A stretch of DNA of 64,000 bases from Chrysogorgia sp. JL179-B06 (GCA_035772405.1 JAYKKM010000122.1:3041001-3105000), one strand, 5' to 3'. Counted from the first letter of the stretch, positions 48,185 to 59,605 are shown. Made by a program: numbers and translations. Notes: generated by a model not told the origin, from the sequence alone.

Positions 48185-48320
48185 CTGTGACGGATTTGTT
48201 CAAAGTTAGAACTGAATAGCTCCTTCCTCGAATGGCTTTCCCATCATTGTGTGCGATGTTATATGACTTTATCGAGTTTTCTAGTTTACCAACAATGCGG
48301 ATTTTCGTAGAGTTATCAAT
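48185..48320 (-). CDS. Extracellular-region exon 2 (Ig/death-domain receptor gene)
   Basis: A 136-bp minus-strand exon, acceptor TTTCTTTCAG, donor GTAACA, phase 0 in and phase 1 out. It encodes IDNSTKIRIVGKLENSIKS, then YNIAHNDGKAIRGRSY and SVLTLNKSVT. It contains an N-S-T glycosylation site and no cysteines. The other two frames have stops. No domain recognised. Confidence 0.7.
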
Positions 48321-48493
48321 CTGAAAGAAATATAAACTCAGTGAAATGCTTAGACCGGACTAGAAACGATGAAAAGAAATCACTATCTCTTTGTTGATAC
48401 TTTGTTGTTTTCTTTCAATCAACCACGAAGAAAACAAACCCGCGGTCATAAACAGCCTTGAATGGCGTCTCAGAGATTGAGATATTTACTAAC

Positions 48494-48574
48494 CTTTTCA
48501 CATCGTAAAATTTGCTGGTTAAGTAAAACTACAAGAAGGCCAATGTACAATTTTCTTTCACCGCAAGTTTTCAT
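48494..48574 (-). CDS. Signal-peptide first exon (Ig/death-domain receptor gene)
   Basis: 27 codons from the ATG at 48574 to a GTTAGT donor, phase 0. MKTCGERK is followed by a hydrophobic core LYIGLLVVLLNQQIL and RCEK, a clear signal peptide. The next exon starts in phase 0. This fixes the orientation and 5' end of the receptor coding region. The whole predicted protein (signal, extracellular region, Ig, transmembrane helix, death domain) would be about 375 residues if no further exons exist. Confidence 0.75.
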
Positions 48575-48769
48575 AGTTGACGAATAGCCGGTTTTACTTG
48601 TTCTTAATTATAGCAATGTAACGACACGTGGCATGTTATGTAGATATAAAGACGCGAGAAGCTGGATGCATGAATGGCATAGCAGGTACCATGTCAGCTG
48701 TCTCAAGATGAGCTGGTGTATAATTTGTTATCAATCGCTAGTTAACAAAGTGATTTACTTATTTAATTA

Positions 48770-48885
48770 GTTGTCAATTTAGTTAACTGGACGTTATTAC
48801 GTTTGCAGTTATTAAATTATCTAACCACACAATAAATTAAAAATAATTTCAAGATTAGAGGTAACAAAATACCTTAACGTCTGTA
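48770..48885 (-). pseudogene. Inverted partial duplicate of FAK exon 1/intron 1 junction
   Basis: The reverse complement of this stretch matches 54070-54165: CGACGTTAAGGTATTT against CAGACGTTAAGGTATTTTG, then TAATCTTGAAAT and TGGTTAGAT with TTTAATAACT. It includes the last codons of FAK exon 1, its donor site and about 80 bases of intron. On the other side it runs into the purine-rich repeat. Confidence 0.75.
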
Positions 48886-49430
48886 GTAAGGGGAAGGGGA
48901 ACGAGAAGGGGAACGGGAAGGGGAACGGGAAGGGGAACGAGAAGGGGAACGGGAAGGGGAACGGGAACGAGAAGGGGAACGGGAAGGGGAACGAGAAGGG
49001 GAACGGGAACGGGAACGAGAAGGGGAACGAGAAGGGGAACGAGAAGGGGAACGAGAACGGGAAGGGGAACGGGAAGGGGAACGGGAACGAGAACGGGAAC
49101 GAGAACGGGAACGGGAAGGGGAACGGGAAGGCGAACAGAAAGGGGAACGGAAAGTGGAACGGGAAGGGGAACGGAAAGGGGAACAGAAAGGGAACGGGAA
49201 CAGAAAGGGGAACGGAAAGGGGGAACGGGAAGGGAAATGTTAAGGGGAAGGTGAACGCGACGGGGATGGTGAACGCCACGGAAAGGGGGCCGGGGAGATG
49301 GAGAAGGGAACGGGAATGTGAAAAAGAACGGGAACAGAAACGGGAAGAGGAAAGGGAAGCTGGGGGAACGGGATGGTGAACACGAGGGGGGAAGGAGTAG
49401 CAGAAAGGAAGGAGAAGGAGGATTAATCAC
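48886..49430. repeat. GGGGAAC/GGGAAG purine-rich minisatellite
   Basis: About 540 bases of GGGAAC, GGGGAA and GGGAAG units, pure purine for long stretches on the plus strand. The Phe/Pro- and Val/Pro-rich frames on the minus strand are artefacts. It lies just upstream of the receptor gene's first exon. Confidence 0.95.
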
Positions 49431-50042
49431 ATACCACCACTCGCGTGGAAATATCAGACGCAAAATGCCGACCCTGAAAAACCATATACAAAGATTAAAC
49501 ATGGCACTATAACAATTCATCAGGTTATGCATACTCCTGATGGTTACAACAACAACACAACTGAACAATTAACTACGGTAACGACAACAGCATTGACAAT
49601 TACAACAATATACAGCCGCAACTTTCGGTTTGAGACTTCCGTTCGGGCTCCGCCTTCGTATTTCTCAACAGATATTTCACCGTTTTAGTAAATGACAAAA
49701 GAAAACGTGTTGACTCTCGAGGCCTCACCACCAGATCTCAGATAGCTGTGAGGCAGCTGGCACAATTACAGTAGGTAATTATTACAGCTGGATTGTACAT
49801 GTAACATTGAAATGTAACATTGTATCTTCGGGGCCGTACACCTTGTCCACTGCACTGCTCCTTGATTTGTATAAGCTATTAGGGTAGTAAATCAAAGGAA
49901 AAGATTTCGTGGTCGTATAAATTTTATCACGAATCGTGACCGCTGGTGACCATTTGTGTCATCATCTCGTCCATCCATCTATGGCCATCTATCCATCCGG
50001 ATATAACGAGTTTCTAATGATGCTCGCTTGTCAAAATAGCCA
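49431..50042. other. Unassigned intergenic sequence
   Basis: No supported exon or repeat, except that the right end may be BEL/Pao sequence continuing beyond the inserted hAT-like element. Confidence 0.3.
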
Positions 50043-50050
50043 GCTAGCAC

Positions 50051-50741
50051 CAGTAGCGGATTAACCAGTGGGCACAGTGGGTCTGTGCCACGGGCCCCGG
50101 GCCCTCTTGGAAGAAAAGAGAAGAAAAAGAAATAAAGGAAAGTTTTACTAGGCCATTATGGCCATATATGATATTATGAAGACATGTGCACCACTCATTA
50201 AAAGTTGTATGTATGTAAAAATCTTCTTTTTTTTAAAAATATTATGTTTGAGATTAAGGGCATGCAGGGCCCCGCTCTTCTAAGTACCACAGGGCCCACA
50301 CTTGCTTAATCCACCACTGGTGCCGTGGAACGCGAGCTTCTGCAGAACATTGACTTGTCGTCATTAATTAATGATTTTGCTATTAAGAAATCGCGTAAAC
50401 ATAACGTCTACAAGGCATCTGCAGAATGAGACGCCAATGCTTTGCATGTTCATGCATATACACTTTTGTTCATGACTTCATGTTGTCTATTTTTAGCTGT
50501 ATTAACTTTTAACTTTTTTCTTGTATATAATATATAATATATAATGAAAGATTTTGTTAACTGTTCATAAACTCGCAGATAGGTCAGACCAAATTATTGA
50601 CATATATTTCCCTTTTTGTAAACACACAGGCAACTTTTAAGCGTTTGGGGGACATAAGTAAGAATTTTTAATCTTTTGTATATATCTTTGAATTTTTTGA
50701 GAAAGGTCCCGCGGGCCCCGCGCAACCCTTATCCGGCCCTA
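50051..50741. mobile_element. Non-autonomous hAT-like element
   Basis: Flanked by an exact 8-bp direct repeat GCTAGCAC (50043-50050 and 50742-50749), the hAT-type target size. The ends CAGTAGCGGATTAACC and ...AACCCTTATCCGGCCCTA are imperfect inverted repeats. Internal G/C-rich GGGCCCC motifs recur. A second inner inverted end (TTAATCCACCACTG near 50310) suggests that a smaller copy sits inside. No transposase. Confidence 0.65.
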
Positions 50742-52338
50742 GCTAGCACGTATAATGCCCAGACCATCTTTTGCCGTTCCAGTATGAGTCTTAACATATT
50801 GCAGAACCAGGGCTGTAACTCTCACAAGCCTTTGGAACGAACTGAAATTCTCGTAGGTAATGATCTTGGCTACATTGCATTCATTCTCGACTACCAGAAG
50901 AGTGTTCTGAGTCGTGTTTTCCAATCTCTTTCGATCAGCGATCTTCATTTCCTTTGTACACTCTGTTGAAATGTCCTCACTGGAATGCTCTTGGCCGGCG
51001 TTCTTGCAGATTGCTCTCGTTGGATAACCACTCTGGTTCGCAATTCCATAGCTCACAGTTGATAAGATTTGAGGGCGCCATTCCTCTCGATGGTACGTCT
51101 GCTGGATTCTCGTTTCCTGGACAATGCCTCCAAGAGGTGACTTGGGTAAGCTTCCGAATTTCGTTGACTCTGTTCACGACGAATTGTTTCCATTCTTTGT
51201 CAAGCTGCGTTATCCAATAAAGCGAGACCTTGGAATCAGTCCCAGCACGTAGAGGTTTCGAGTGTCATCACAGACTTCAGTGCTCTTTCGACGCTAGCGA
51301 TAAGCCTTGCCAGTGAGAGCAGAAAGGAGTTCCACCCGAGGTATTGAGTGTTTTTCGAGAGGTGACACTCTGTTCTTGGACGTGACGAACCTTATGTATA
51401 GGCAGCATTCGATGTCTGCTCCTTGAGGTAAACTACTGCGGCGTAAGCTTTCATCTCTCTCCTCCGCAGAGGTTATTTTGGATATATTTTTTGGAATCGG
51501 ATAGTATAGGAGATATGTTTTAGCGTAAATAAAGTACTGCAGTCGAAAGAAAGAAGCGGCTGTGATAAAGTAGTGCGGGCGCGGAAAGGGGAAAAGGTCG
51601 CCCCCTCCCCTTTCCGCGCCCGCACTTACATGTGTCAGCTGACTAATTTTATGGGGTCCTTTACTCAAACATATCTTCTACGATCCGAAAAAAATTATTT
51701 ACGCTCAAAGATACCCGAAAAAATAACCTCTGCGGAGGAGAGAGAGCTTTCATAGAGGCGTCGCAGAATCCATGCAACGAGCGCGAGGTTACTTCTTCCC
51801 TGACATTGGCCAAATAATTAATTAGCCAACTAATTTCCACCAGGCAGATTTCGAGGCTTCATCCAATGGTTCGTCCCACTCGATCTTGGTTTCGTGGAGA
51901 CCTTGAAATAGGATCTTGAGTTGAATGGTGATAGGTGACAGGAAGCCGACAGGATCGTATATGCTAGAGGCCATTTCTCTTGGTTGGCTCACATTTCTTG
52001 GCACTGTCTACGGTATCTTTCAAATTGAAGATGAAACAGTCTTCCTCAGGGTTCCATCTTAACCCTAGGACCTTCTGCTCCCTCTGGTCTGTCGTTCGTC
52101 CGATATCTCCTATGGTGCTCTTGGTATAGGACTCATCTGCATGTTCGACTGCCCCTTCTTTACACTGCCTTCCAGTACATGTACATTCCTCTTCATCCAG
52201 GGTTTTGTGGCTCTGTGCTCTCGAGTTGGACATAAACTTCCGTAAATTAAAGCCTCCTTCCGCCAAAAATCTCAATTTCGACTTCAAATATAATTCGTAC
52301 GTCTCTTGCACATCGCCGCATCCGGTTCGAAGGACCAT
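50742..52338 (-). pseudogene. BEL/Pao retroelement pol remnant
   Basis: Minus-strand pieces in broken frames. From 52338: an RT C-terminal region (VLRTGCGDVQETYELY, LAEGGFNLRKFMSN, EQKVLGLRWNPEED), then MASSIYDPVGFLSPITIQLK (near 51950), the conserved post-RT motif of BEL/Pao elements, then RVELLSALTGKAY (near 51320), and WRHCPGNENPADVPSRG (near 51130) from the RNase H region. A Mutator-like MITE and a hAT-like element interrupt it. No LTRs recognised. Confidence 0.85.
51455..51744. mobile_element. Mutator-like foldback MITE (9-bp TSD)
   Basis: 290 bp with terminal inverted repeats CTCTCTCCTCCGCAGAGG / CCTCTGCGGAGGAGAGAG, continuing as imperfect arms to a G/C-rich centre (GTGCGGGCGCGGAAAGGGG mirrored). 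It is flanked by the exact 9-bp direct repeat AGCTTTCAT (51446-51454 and 51745-51753). A 9-bp duplication is typical of Mutator-like elements. It is inserted in the BEL/Pao remnant. Confidence 0.85.
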
Positions 52339-52561
52339 GTAGATTATTTAGGCTCAAATTCATTGGGTTTTCTTTAACATTTATTCACAAACAGACAGAC
52401 AGACAGACATATTAATATACAAAAGTCGAACGATAAACTTCAAGAATCAAGATAAAAACCTTATTCCTCGTGGCGGCACGTCACTTCCGTTTTTACTATA
52501 TATAATCTCGTGCTCAGTCTCTCATTCACTCTCTCTCGCACTCTCTCACACCCGCAACCAC

Positions 52562-52795
52562 AATAATAATAATAAAGACGTATTATAGGAGCATTATAGA
52601 ATAGTCTCAATGCTCTTACAACAATATATTCTTAATTACTTATATGACTAATTACAGTTTCATTATAAGATAAAGCCTACTACATATATTACCACTATGA
52701 ACAAAAAACTATTACTTTTAAAAAAGAAAAGTCTTAATTAAATGCTAACTTAAAACTACTTAAAATATCAATGCTCAAATATCAAACGACGTGTT
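52562..52795 (-). mobile_element. CR1-like LINE 3' end, 5'-truncated copy
   Basis: Matches, on the minus strand, the last coding bases, 3' UTR and AAT tail of the LINE at 3869-6766 (AAGACTTTTCTTTTTTAAAA, then the GTAGTAGGCTTTATCTTATA block). An insertion of only about 230 bases, typical of abortive reverse transcription. Confidence 0.85.
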
Positions 52796-53909
52796 TGAGA
52801 AAAATAAGGTGGTCGAAGTTGATTCGTTGCGTTGTATGACGAATCCCACGAAGAACCAACCAAACAAAAAGGATAACGTGGATTGTTCGGAGCAAAATCA
52901 TGGCGCGTGTGTCTACAGCGAGTACAGTTCGATGAGTTTTATTGCAAGTTAATTACTGTACGCGCGCGCACAGATAAAATTGAAGCACGCACACTGTCGT
53001 CAGCATACGTAGCGTGCTCGTTTGCTTGTGTGTGAAGACAAGCGCCCTGGTGAAAACCAACCGTTTTTGCGCGAGCTTGAAAAACAAACGTTAAAAATCT
53101 CGGTATAGAAAATCCGGTATTTCAATAAATATTATTTAGATGGCGAAAAGGATACTTGGAGTTTCTCAGATTCCAATAGAAGAACACTTTACCGACCACG
53201 TTGAGAAGTATCCCGTTCAAAATCGTACAGCAAAAATGAAATACGAAATAATTTGCGGAGCACTTCAGTGCACGTCCAAACAGTTTCACGTCACGTCACA
53301 ACAATACAATGGTCCAAAATACAATGTTACATTTATGTAACACATTTGTTACAAGATATTACATGTTGTTTTATCACATTTTTTTTTTGTAACACATTTG
53401 TTACATAAATGTAACATTGTATTTTGGTATTATTTCTATATCAATTTATATATTTACAGTTTGATGACATTAAATGGTCTGAGATCAGACAGGCGGCGAG
53501 GGGTTATTGTGTATACGTATTTCTAGTCGCGTATATATTATTAAGGGTGAAACGGAAGTACAGCCCCATAGTTCATAGCGTTCGTCTAGACGGAAAGGAA
53601 AAACTTCGCATACATATATGTGTTGACACTCGTATCTTGGAAGGAAGCTAAGTTATTTATTAGTCGATATATTTGTAGATATTTCAGTTTCGAAACGACA
53701 ACGGCACACACTATGACTATGGATGTATGTGGTTGTGTCGTGAAGGACTGGCTGAGCGTCTACGATAAATGAATTAGCGTTGTGTTTGCTGCTTCGAATC
53801 CATTTTCCAACGACGATACATGGCCATTGGCAAGTTCTGGCAAGTTGTGTTGTGTCCCGAGGATTGTTCAGAGTAAAACTGAGTACTTTTGGCGTTTATC
53901 TAAGAGTCA
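52796..53909. other. Upstream region of the FAK gene
   Basis: Probable promoter and 5' UTR region. An open frame at 53140-53340 (starts MAKRILGVSQIP) has no recognised family, and its end lies in a foldback. A foldback sits at 53311-53427. No TATA box or defined start site could be assigned. Confidence 0.4.
53311..53427. repeat. Foldback element with TGTAACA arms
   Basis: CCAAAATACAATGTTACATT and ATGTAACACATTTGTTACA are mirrored at 53390-53427 around an AT-rich loop. Confidence 0.85.
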
Positions 53910-54089
53910 GTGGTCGATATGGTTCGCGGGGAGACGAAGAAAAGCTTCCGTAAGCGATCGAAGAAGAACGCAAAAACTGACGGAGATCGGACAAGTACAG
54001 GCAGCAATGATCAAAGACCGACAGTGAAGGTGTTTCTACCGAACGGAGACTTTCGATCTGTAAAGTGTGGCGATACTACCGACGTTAAG
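53910..54089 (+). CDS. ptk2: Focal adhesion kinase, exon 1 (FERM N-terminus)
   Basis: 60 codons from ATG at 53910 to donor GTATTT at 54090, phase 0. It starts with a basic, Ser/Thr-rich leader (MVRGETKKSFRKRSKKN) and enters the FERM F1 lobe with VKVFLPNGDFRSVKCGD and TTDVK. In FAK/PTK2 the equivalent segment ends ...ATDVR, directly before GII, exactly as the next exon here begins. FAK is the cytoplasmic tyrosine kinase that couples integrins to signalling, and its FERM domain autoinhibits the kinase. Pyk2 is the only close alternative. Confidence 0.8.
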
Positions 54090-55940
54090 GTATTTCCTTA
54101 CCCCTAATCTTGAAATTTTTATTGCGTGGTTAGATTTAATAACTTCAAACGTGTAATAATCGTTTCGGCAATTTATTAACGATGACAATGGTTCGAGAAG
54201 CCATGAAGCAACTTCCACGACGAAAATCATTCATAAGACCCTTTGTTATTTTAACTGCAGCCCCTCGCAAACTATGGCAGTCTGCTGTTTTTTTATTGTG
54301 AAAATCTGAAAAGAAGAAGCCCGAGTTAATCTTCGGTTTGTTGTAGAACTTGTGGCAACTTCAGTGGTTTCGTTTTAATAGCCGACGTGCGAGGACTAAG
54401 TGGTGTGGGGGGTTAACTCATAGAAAAGTAATATGGACGGCTGGAATTTTAGTGTGCTCACTCGATGTAATTTACTGTCTAGAGTACTGGCTGTAGAGCT
54501 ATGTAAAAATGAAATGAAAGCCACTTGGAAAACTTAGACCGTCTGGCTTTTGCCATTTATATACCTGCAAATTATAATTAACGATAAAAACTTTGTCCGT
54601 TGATTTCAGTGAGAGACATGAGACTTGTGTTCTTTTCAAGACCTTTCACGAACGCGAATTGCGCATGGAAACTATACCCAAAGGGCACCCTTTGTTTGTC
54701 AAACGGATACGCCGTTTGTTCGTGCAAACATTTCGTCTTCGAAGGCAATTTCTGAGCTCTGGACTCAGTTATTCATATCTGTCGATACATTATTTGTTGA
54801 CCCCACACCTCGGTAGTTTGTTGTGAGTGACGTAGTGGCTGCAAATAATTCGTTACATAAACTCAGGTTTTTACTTCCTGTTCCATTTTATTTTCACAAT
54901 AATATCATGGAGAATTACACTTTACTTTATCCTGCCTCTCATGGCCAAGCCTGCACAATAGTTTCATTCTTGTTTTTGTTAAAAAAAAAAACAAATTGTG
55001 CCTTTCTCTCAAAATAGAAATTAGAATTCAGTGTTATAAAGATGAAGATGAATATATAGATATTTTCATCAAAACAGTGCAATAGTGCATCATATTTAAC
55101 CTATAATATTTAACCTATAATGATAATTATGTCATGCACCATGTATCAAATTAATTAAATTTGACAGTTTCATTGTGGAAGAGTATCCGTCTTATAAAAA
55201 AGTTGGCATTTTTCTTGACAAACAAAAGGAAATATCACAAGTAGAAAAGCGAGAATGATATTTATCGGGACCGCCGATATATTGATGCGATCGGCCGATA
55301 ACCAATCTGCCTGAATGTTGCCGATTATCGGCTTCTACCGATTAATTTCCAATTATTGGCTCATCCCTATACTTGACTCATGACTGCATTATGTCAAGTA
55401 TTTATTTTCAATGTACCATATTTTCCGGGCGATTACGCGCACAGCGTATTACATGCAGTTGCCAATTTTGGCCTCAAAATAAATTTTTGAGACACATTAG
55501 ACACACCGGAAGATAATGCACATAGCATTGTAATCTATTTATTTTTTATTGAATGTTGTTTTGTTATAAGTTTCGGAGTATGGTTTGATTCTTTTGTAAA
55601 TTTGGTGGCTCTAAAAAGAGCTATTTTTTTATGAAAATCTTTTAGAATCCGTCTTCTTTGAAGCCTTCAAAATCTTTGTCTTCTGTGTTGCTCTGGAACA
55701 AGGCCAACAGGTCATCTTTCTTATTTTATTGAGCTATTTAGAGAGCAAAGTATACCCCACATTCAGCATTTTGACACCATTGAACACTATCTTCCCTTTG
55801 GCAAAACCCATTCAGTTTCTTGTGAAACCTATTTAACTTATTTTTGAAACTATAGAATACAGTAGTACTGATTACCCGTGATGCTATGTTTTGATGTAAA
55901 CGTCTATTATATCAGAAGGAAATGCACCTATAGGCTAATT

Positions 55941-56115
55941 CAAATAATAATAATAATAATAATAATAAAGACGTATTAGGAGCATTATACAATATAAGTC
56001 TCAATGCTCTTACAACAATATATTCTTAATGTTACTTATAAAACTAATTGCAGTTTCATTATAAGATAAAGCCTACTACATATATTACCACTATGAGCAA
56101 AAAACTATTAATCAA
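55941..56115 (-). mobile_element. CR1-like LINE 3' end, very short copy
   Basis: An AAT tail at 55943-55966 (plus-strand view) and the 3' UTR block (GACGTATTAGGAGCATTATA, ATAAGATAAAGCCTACTACA). Same family as 3869-6766 and 52562-52795. Confidence 0.85.
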
Positions 56116-58018
56116 AACTATTAATTACATAAGAAGGCCTGCAGTAGGTTCTCCTCAGTATTACGAATCCCGCGAAGAACCAAGATTGAAAAGAAGAAGA
56201 ACCAAAATACAACACAACTGCAATCTGATTGGTTAACAATCATTGGATTTTGTTTTTGCATGGTAATCAGAATTTTGATAATTCTTGCTGTCATGCAAAA
56301 ACAGTATCCCATAATTGTTTTATAAAAAATAAAAAAAATTATTTAAAAATAAATTACTTTTATATAAAAGCAATTCAAGTGTTATGTTTAGAAATGTTAA
56401 TAGTTTGACAATATTTGCTCGACTGCTCAAACTTGTTTTACATTGGGGGTTTCTTTTGAATTTGAATGTCATTGAGTGCAAAGAACAACAGGCAATCTGC
56501 TGTACATCAACGTTGAGCCATCAAACAAATTAGAAAATAGCAGTGAGTACCCAAAAGCTATTAAAATAGCATAATGAAAATGTTATTTCTTGAGTTGTTA
56601 TTTCTTGACAAGAGCAGATGACATTTCTAAAGATTATGCTTATAAAAGGCCTTTTATTTAGAAGCTGTTTTTTACTGCAGTTCCCTATTAAGCTCTAAAG
56701 CTGCTTTAACTAATTGTCCACCATTGCTCTAAACTTGTTATTAATGAGCCTGCAATTTCAAAGCAATGTTATGTAGCAAGTTTGGTGCTGTTTGACTTTA
56801 TAGTCCTTTTTCTATAAGCCATGAATATTTTGGCTTTGATGTCACTTCCAGAGCACATGTGTGATTAATGGTGGCATTGTAATCTTGTATAAAAACAGTC
56901 AAAAAGGCAATTTATCATGTTCATAATTGCTTGATATTTGGGAAGTATGTAAAACAACTAGGCCATTATAAAATGTAAAAATGTAGAACTCCAACAATTT
57001 GATCATAATGAGGACCACTTCAGATGTATAATCTAAATCTACTGTATATCTCAGAACAAAGTAACTAAGGACATGTTCATTTGCAAATGCTAAGGACATG
57101 TTTATTTGCAAATGACTAAATGATTGCAAACAATGTACAGTATATAATAACACTTTGCAAGTCAACTACGTTTTGGTAATAAAAAATACAACAGATTACT
57201 TCTAATGTATCACATTTCACTCTCTGACGAAGGGCCTTTGCTCTTCCTACACACGGCAGTATACACCACCTTTTAGGTTTTTCAATCTCTAACTTCTATA
57301 CAAATGAAATATCAGTTTTCACTGTACATTTCACTCTCTGAGGAAGGGCCTTCACTCGAAACGATTTCAGCAGTACACCAACCTCTTTAGATATTTGATT
57401 TGTATTTCTACACTGTCTACGCAGCACAACACATTTTATTACTCATTTGTAATTTCTATCAGAAAGAGCCAAAGATTATATATAAGGCTGGTCTCTGTTC
57501 TTTATTGGGGAAATGACATAAATAATCCCCCCTTGAGATAATGTTGTAATACCCTCTGATCCCAATTACAAATATCAAAGCCTAGAAATCTTTAAGTATC
57601 TGTAAAAAAGCCATTACCAAGAAAGGAAAACAAATTAGACATATTCACATTTTATGCTTCCTGTGATGTTTTGAGGCATCTGAATCTCATTAGAGGGGGA
57701 GGGATTTTAAATTGTTGTTGATATGGATTCATTATAAATTCGAAGTGTATTTCATGCAAATGTCATGCAAGGGACCTCACTTGAAACGTCAGTAATCTGC
57801 ATGTTTACCTACACGATTTCTTTGCTGCTCAGTTTCGTTCACCCTTGGATGAACGCATCCAAGGATGCTAACTTGTACTGTATTATGGAGAAGTGTATTT
57901 TACCAGGAACTAAAAAAACCTCATAGAATGTACACCGAGGTTATATTCACAGTATACCAGGATGTTTATGGCACATTTTAGTGGCATACTGTATTTTGCA
58001 TATGTCACTCTCACAAGT

Positions 58019-58193
58019 GGCTGCCAAGAGGGGGTAGCCGGGCAATTGTCCCAGCGCCCAAGCCAAATAAGGGGCCCAAAACGATAACCATCATGCAAAT
58101 CCTACACATAGAATGACACTTCTAGGGCATTTACGGGCCCGTGAACGAACATAACCCCACCTTCTCCTGTGCCTATCTTGGCTCTTGGCAGCC
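58019..58193. repeat. MITE with GGCTGCCAAGAG termini
   Basis: GGCTGCCAAGAG at the left and CTCTTGGCAGCC at the right, a perfect 12-bp inverted repeat, with G/C-rich interior pieces. The ends resemble those of the hAT MITE at 58767-59482 (GGGCCGCCGAGAG), so it is probably a relative. The target duplication is unclear. Confidence 0.65.
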
Positions 58194-58341
58194 CTGGGCA
58201 TATCAACATGTCACAGCAACTTTTTCTGCCTGTTGTTAGTTTTGAATTGTGTCAGGCCAGTAACTAATTATTTCGATGTTTTACTGTAAATCACATCACC
58301 AGTAAGTGTAACAACCCCGTTCTATAAATCTTCTGTTTCAG

Positions 58342-58517
58342 GGTATTATTCACTTGGTAATTGGGAGTCTTGGCGTTGATGCTGTCACGTCACATACCTT
58401 TTATGGGATGAGATTGGAACACCCACCCTCACAGAGTTCCTATTGGCTACGGCGTTGGTTCACTGTTCAAGAAGTTCGTGCAAAATATGATGCTGTTCAC
58501 CCTGCAGATGAGTGCAG
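58342..58517 (+). CDS. ptk2: Focal adhesion kinase, exon 2 (FERM F1/F2)
   Basis: A 176-bp exon, acceptor TCTGTTTCAG, donor GTAATG, phase 0 in and phase 2 out. It encodes GIIHLVIGSLGVDAV, FYGMRLEHPPSQSSYWLRRW, then VQEVRAKYDAVHPADECR. This aligns by eye with the vertebrate FAK FERM segment containing YG(L/F)RLSH and REKYELAHPPEEW. It continues the FERM domain from exon 1 without a gap. Confidence 0.88.
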
Positions 58518-58766
58518 GTAATGCTATTATGCAATAGTAATATCTAACTTGCTGCATAAACCTTAAAGTGCATAAAAATGCAATGGAAAATTGCTGGGAT
58601 GATGTTACACTCAATTAAAAACATAAATCTGTTTATAGTTGAACAGTGAAATATTTCTTTGATTAATGGTCTCTCCTTCGATACTTTACTGTATACAGAT
58701 TTATGTTTTTAATATAGAATGTTTATTGTTTATTGGGATTTTAGATAAATAATGTGCACAAAGCAT

Positions 58767-59482
58767 CAGGGCCGCCGAGAGGGGGGGGGCAGGGGGCAAG
58801 TTGCCCTGGGCCCGGGGCCCCAATTTGAGATGGGACCCCTAAAATTTTTGAACTTTTGAGTTTTGGACATGAAGATTAAAGACAGTATCGCAATCGACGG
58901 CAACTGGCAGGAGCCGCACAAGGGCCCCCGACCTCAAAACCGACAACAGGTCATTTATTAAGGGGCCCAGAAAGTTCCGCATCACTTCTTGAAAACTATT
59001 TTTGAAATATATCATACTGTATATGTATGGGGGCGGGGGGCCCCGAACCCAAATTTCCTAAGTGTCCCCACTCCCAATCTCAGTAGCTCCATTACGCCAC
59101 TGTTTAAATGTGTTCTAGTTCCGACGATCCGTGATTAAATTATTTATCGCCAAGGTGCCTCATTTGTCTTTTTATTTATGGTGCCATAAAAATAGTACAT
59201 TCCTCAAGAATATTTTCTTAAAAATAATGGGATATACTACCAAAAAAAACGTGATCCAAGGTCTTTAGATTTTGCTCAAAAATGCCCTCAAAGTGCAGGA
59301 AATGCCATTTCAGAGACCCTAAATTCAAAAACTTCCCGGACCCCCCTAGAAATGCGGTCACTAAATATTAATGTGAGTCCCTCCTTTCAAGAAACCCTGG
59401 ATCCCACTGGACATTATTGACGTCATCATGCCCCCAAAACGATATTTTGCCCCGGGTCCCAAAGAATCTCTCAGCGGCCCTG
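58767..59482. mobile_element. Non-autonomous hAT element (MITE)
   Basis: 716 bp. Starts CAGGGCCGCCGAGAGG and ends CTCTCAGCGGCCCTG, an inverted terminal repeat with the hAT-type CAGGG tip. It is flanked by 8-bp direct repeats with one mismatch (CAAAGCAT at 58759-58766, CTAAGCAT at 59483-59490). No transposase. It lies in FAK intron 2. Confidence 0.85.
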
Positions 59483-59605
59483 CTAAGCATTTGTCCGGAC
59501 CATGGATACTGTCCATGGGAACGAGGTGCGCTTACGTACATGATTGTATACTATTCAAAACTTTTCATTTATTTTAATGTTCAATGTTTTGTGGTGCAAA
59601 TATAG

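Larger units (their letters stand above)
54090..58341 (+). other. FAK intron 1
   Basis: A 4.25-kb AT-rich intron. It contains a 5'-truncated CR1-like LINE end (55941-56115), diverged repeat pieces near 57225-57400 (GAAGGGCCTT and the foldback-family arm) and a MITE at 58019-58193. The rest shows no recognised exon. Confidence 0.6.

Noticed and set aside
48821..49568. Phe/Pro- and Val/Pro-rich proteins on the minus strand
   Set aside because: Translation of the GGGGAAC purine tract.
53140..53340. A separate 66-residue gene upstream of FAK
   Set aside because: No family recognised, the end lies in a foldback repeat, and there is no splice or regulatory support. Left as part of the upstream region.
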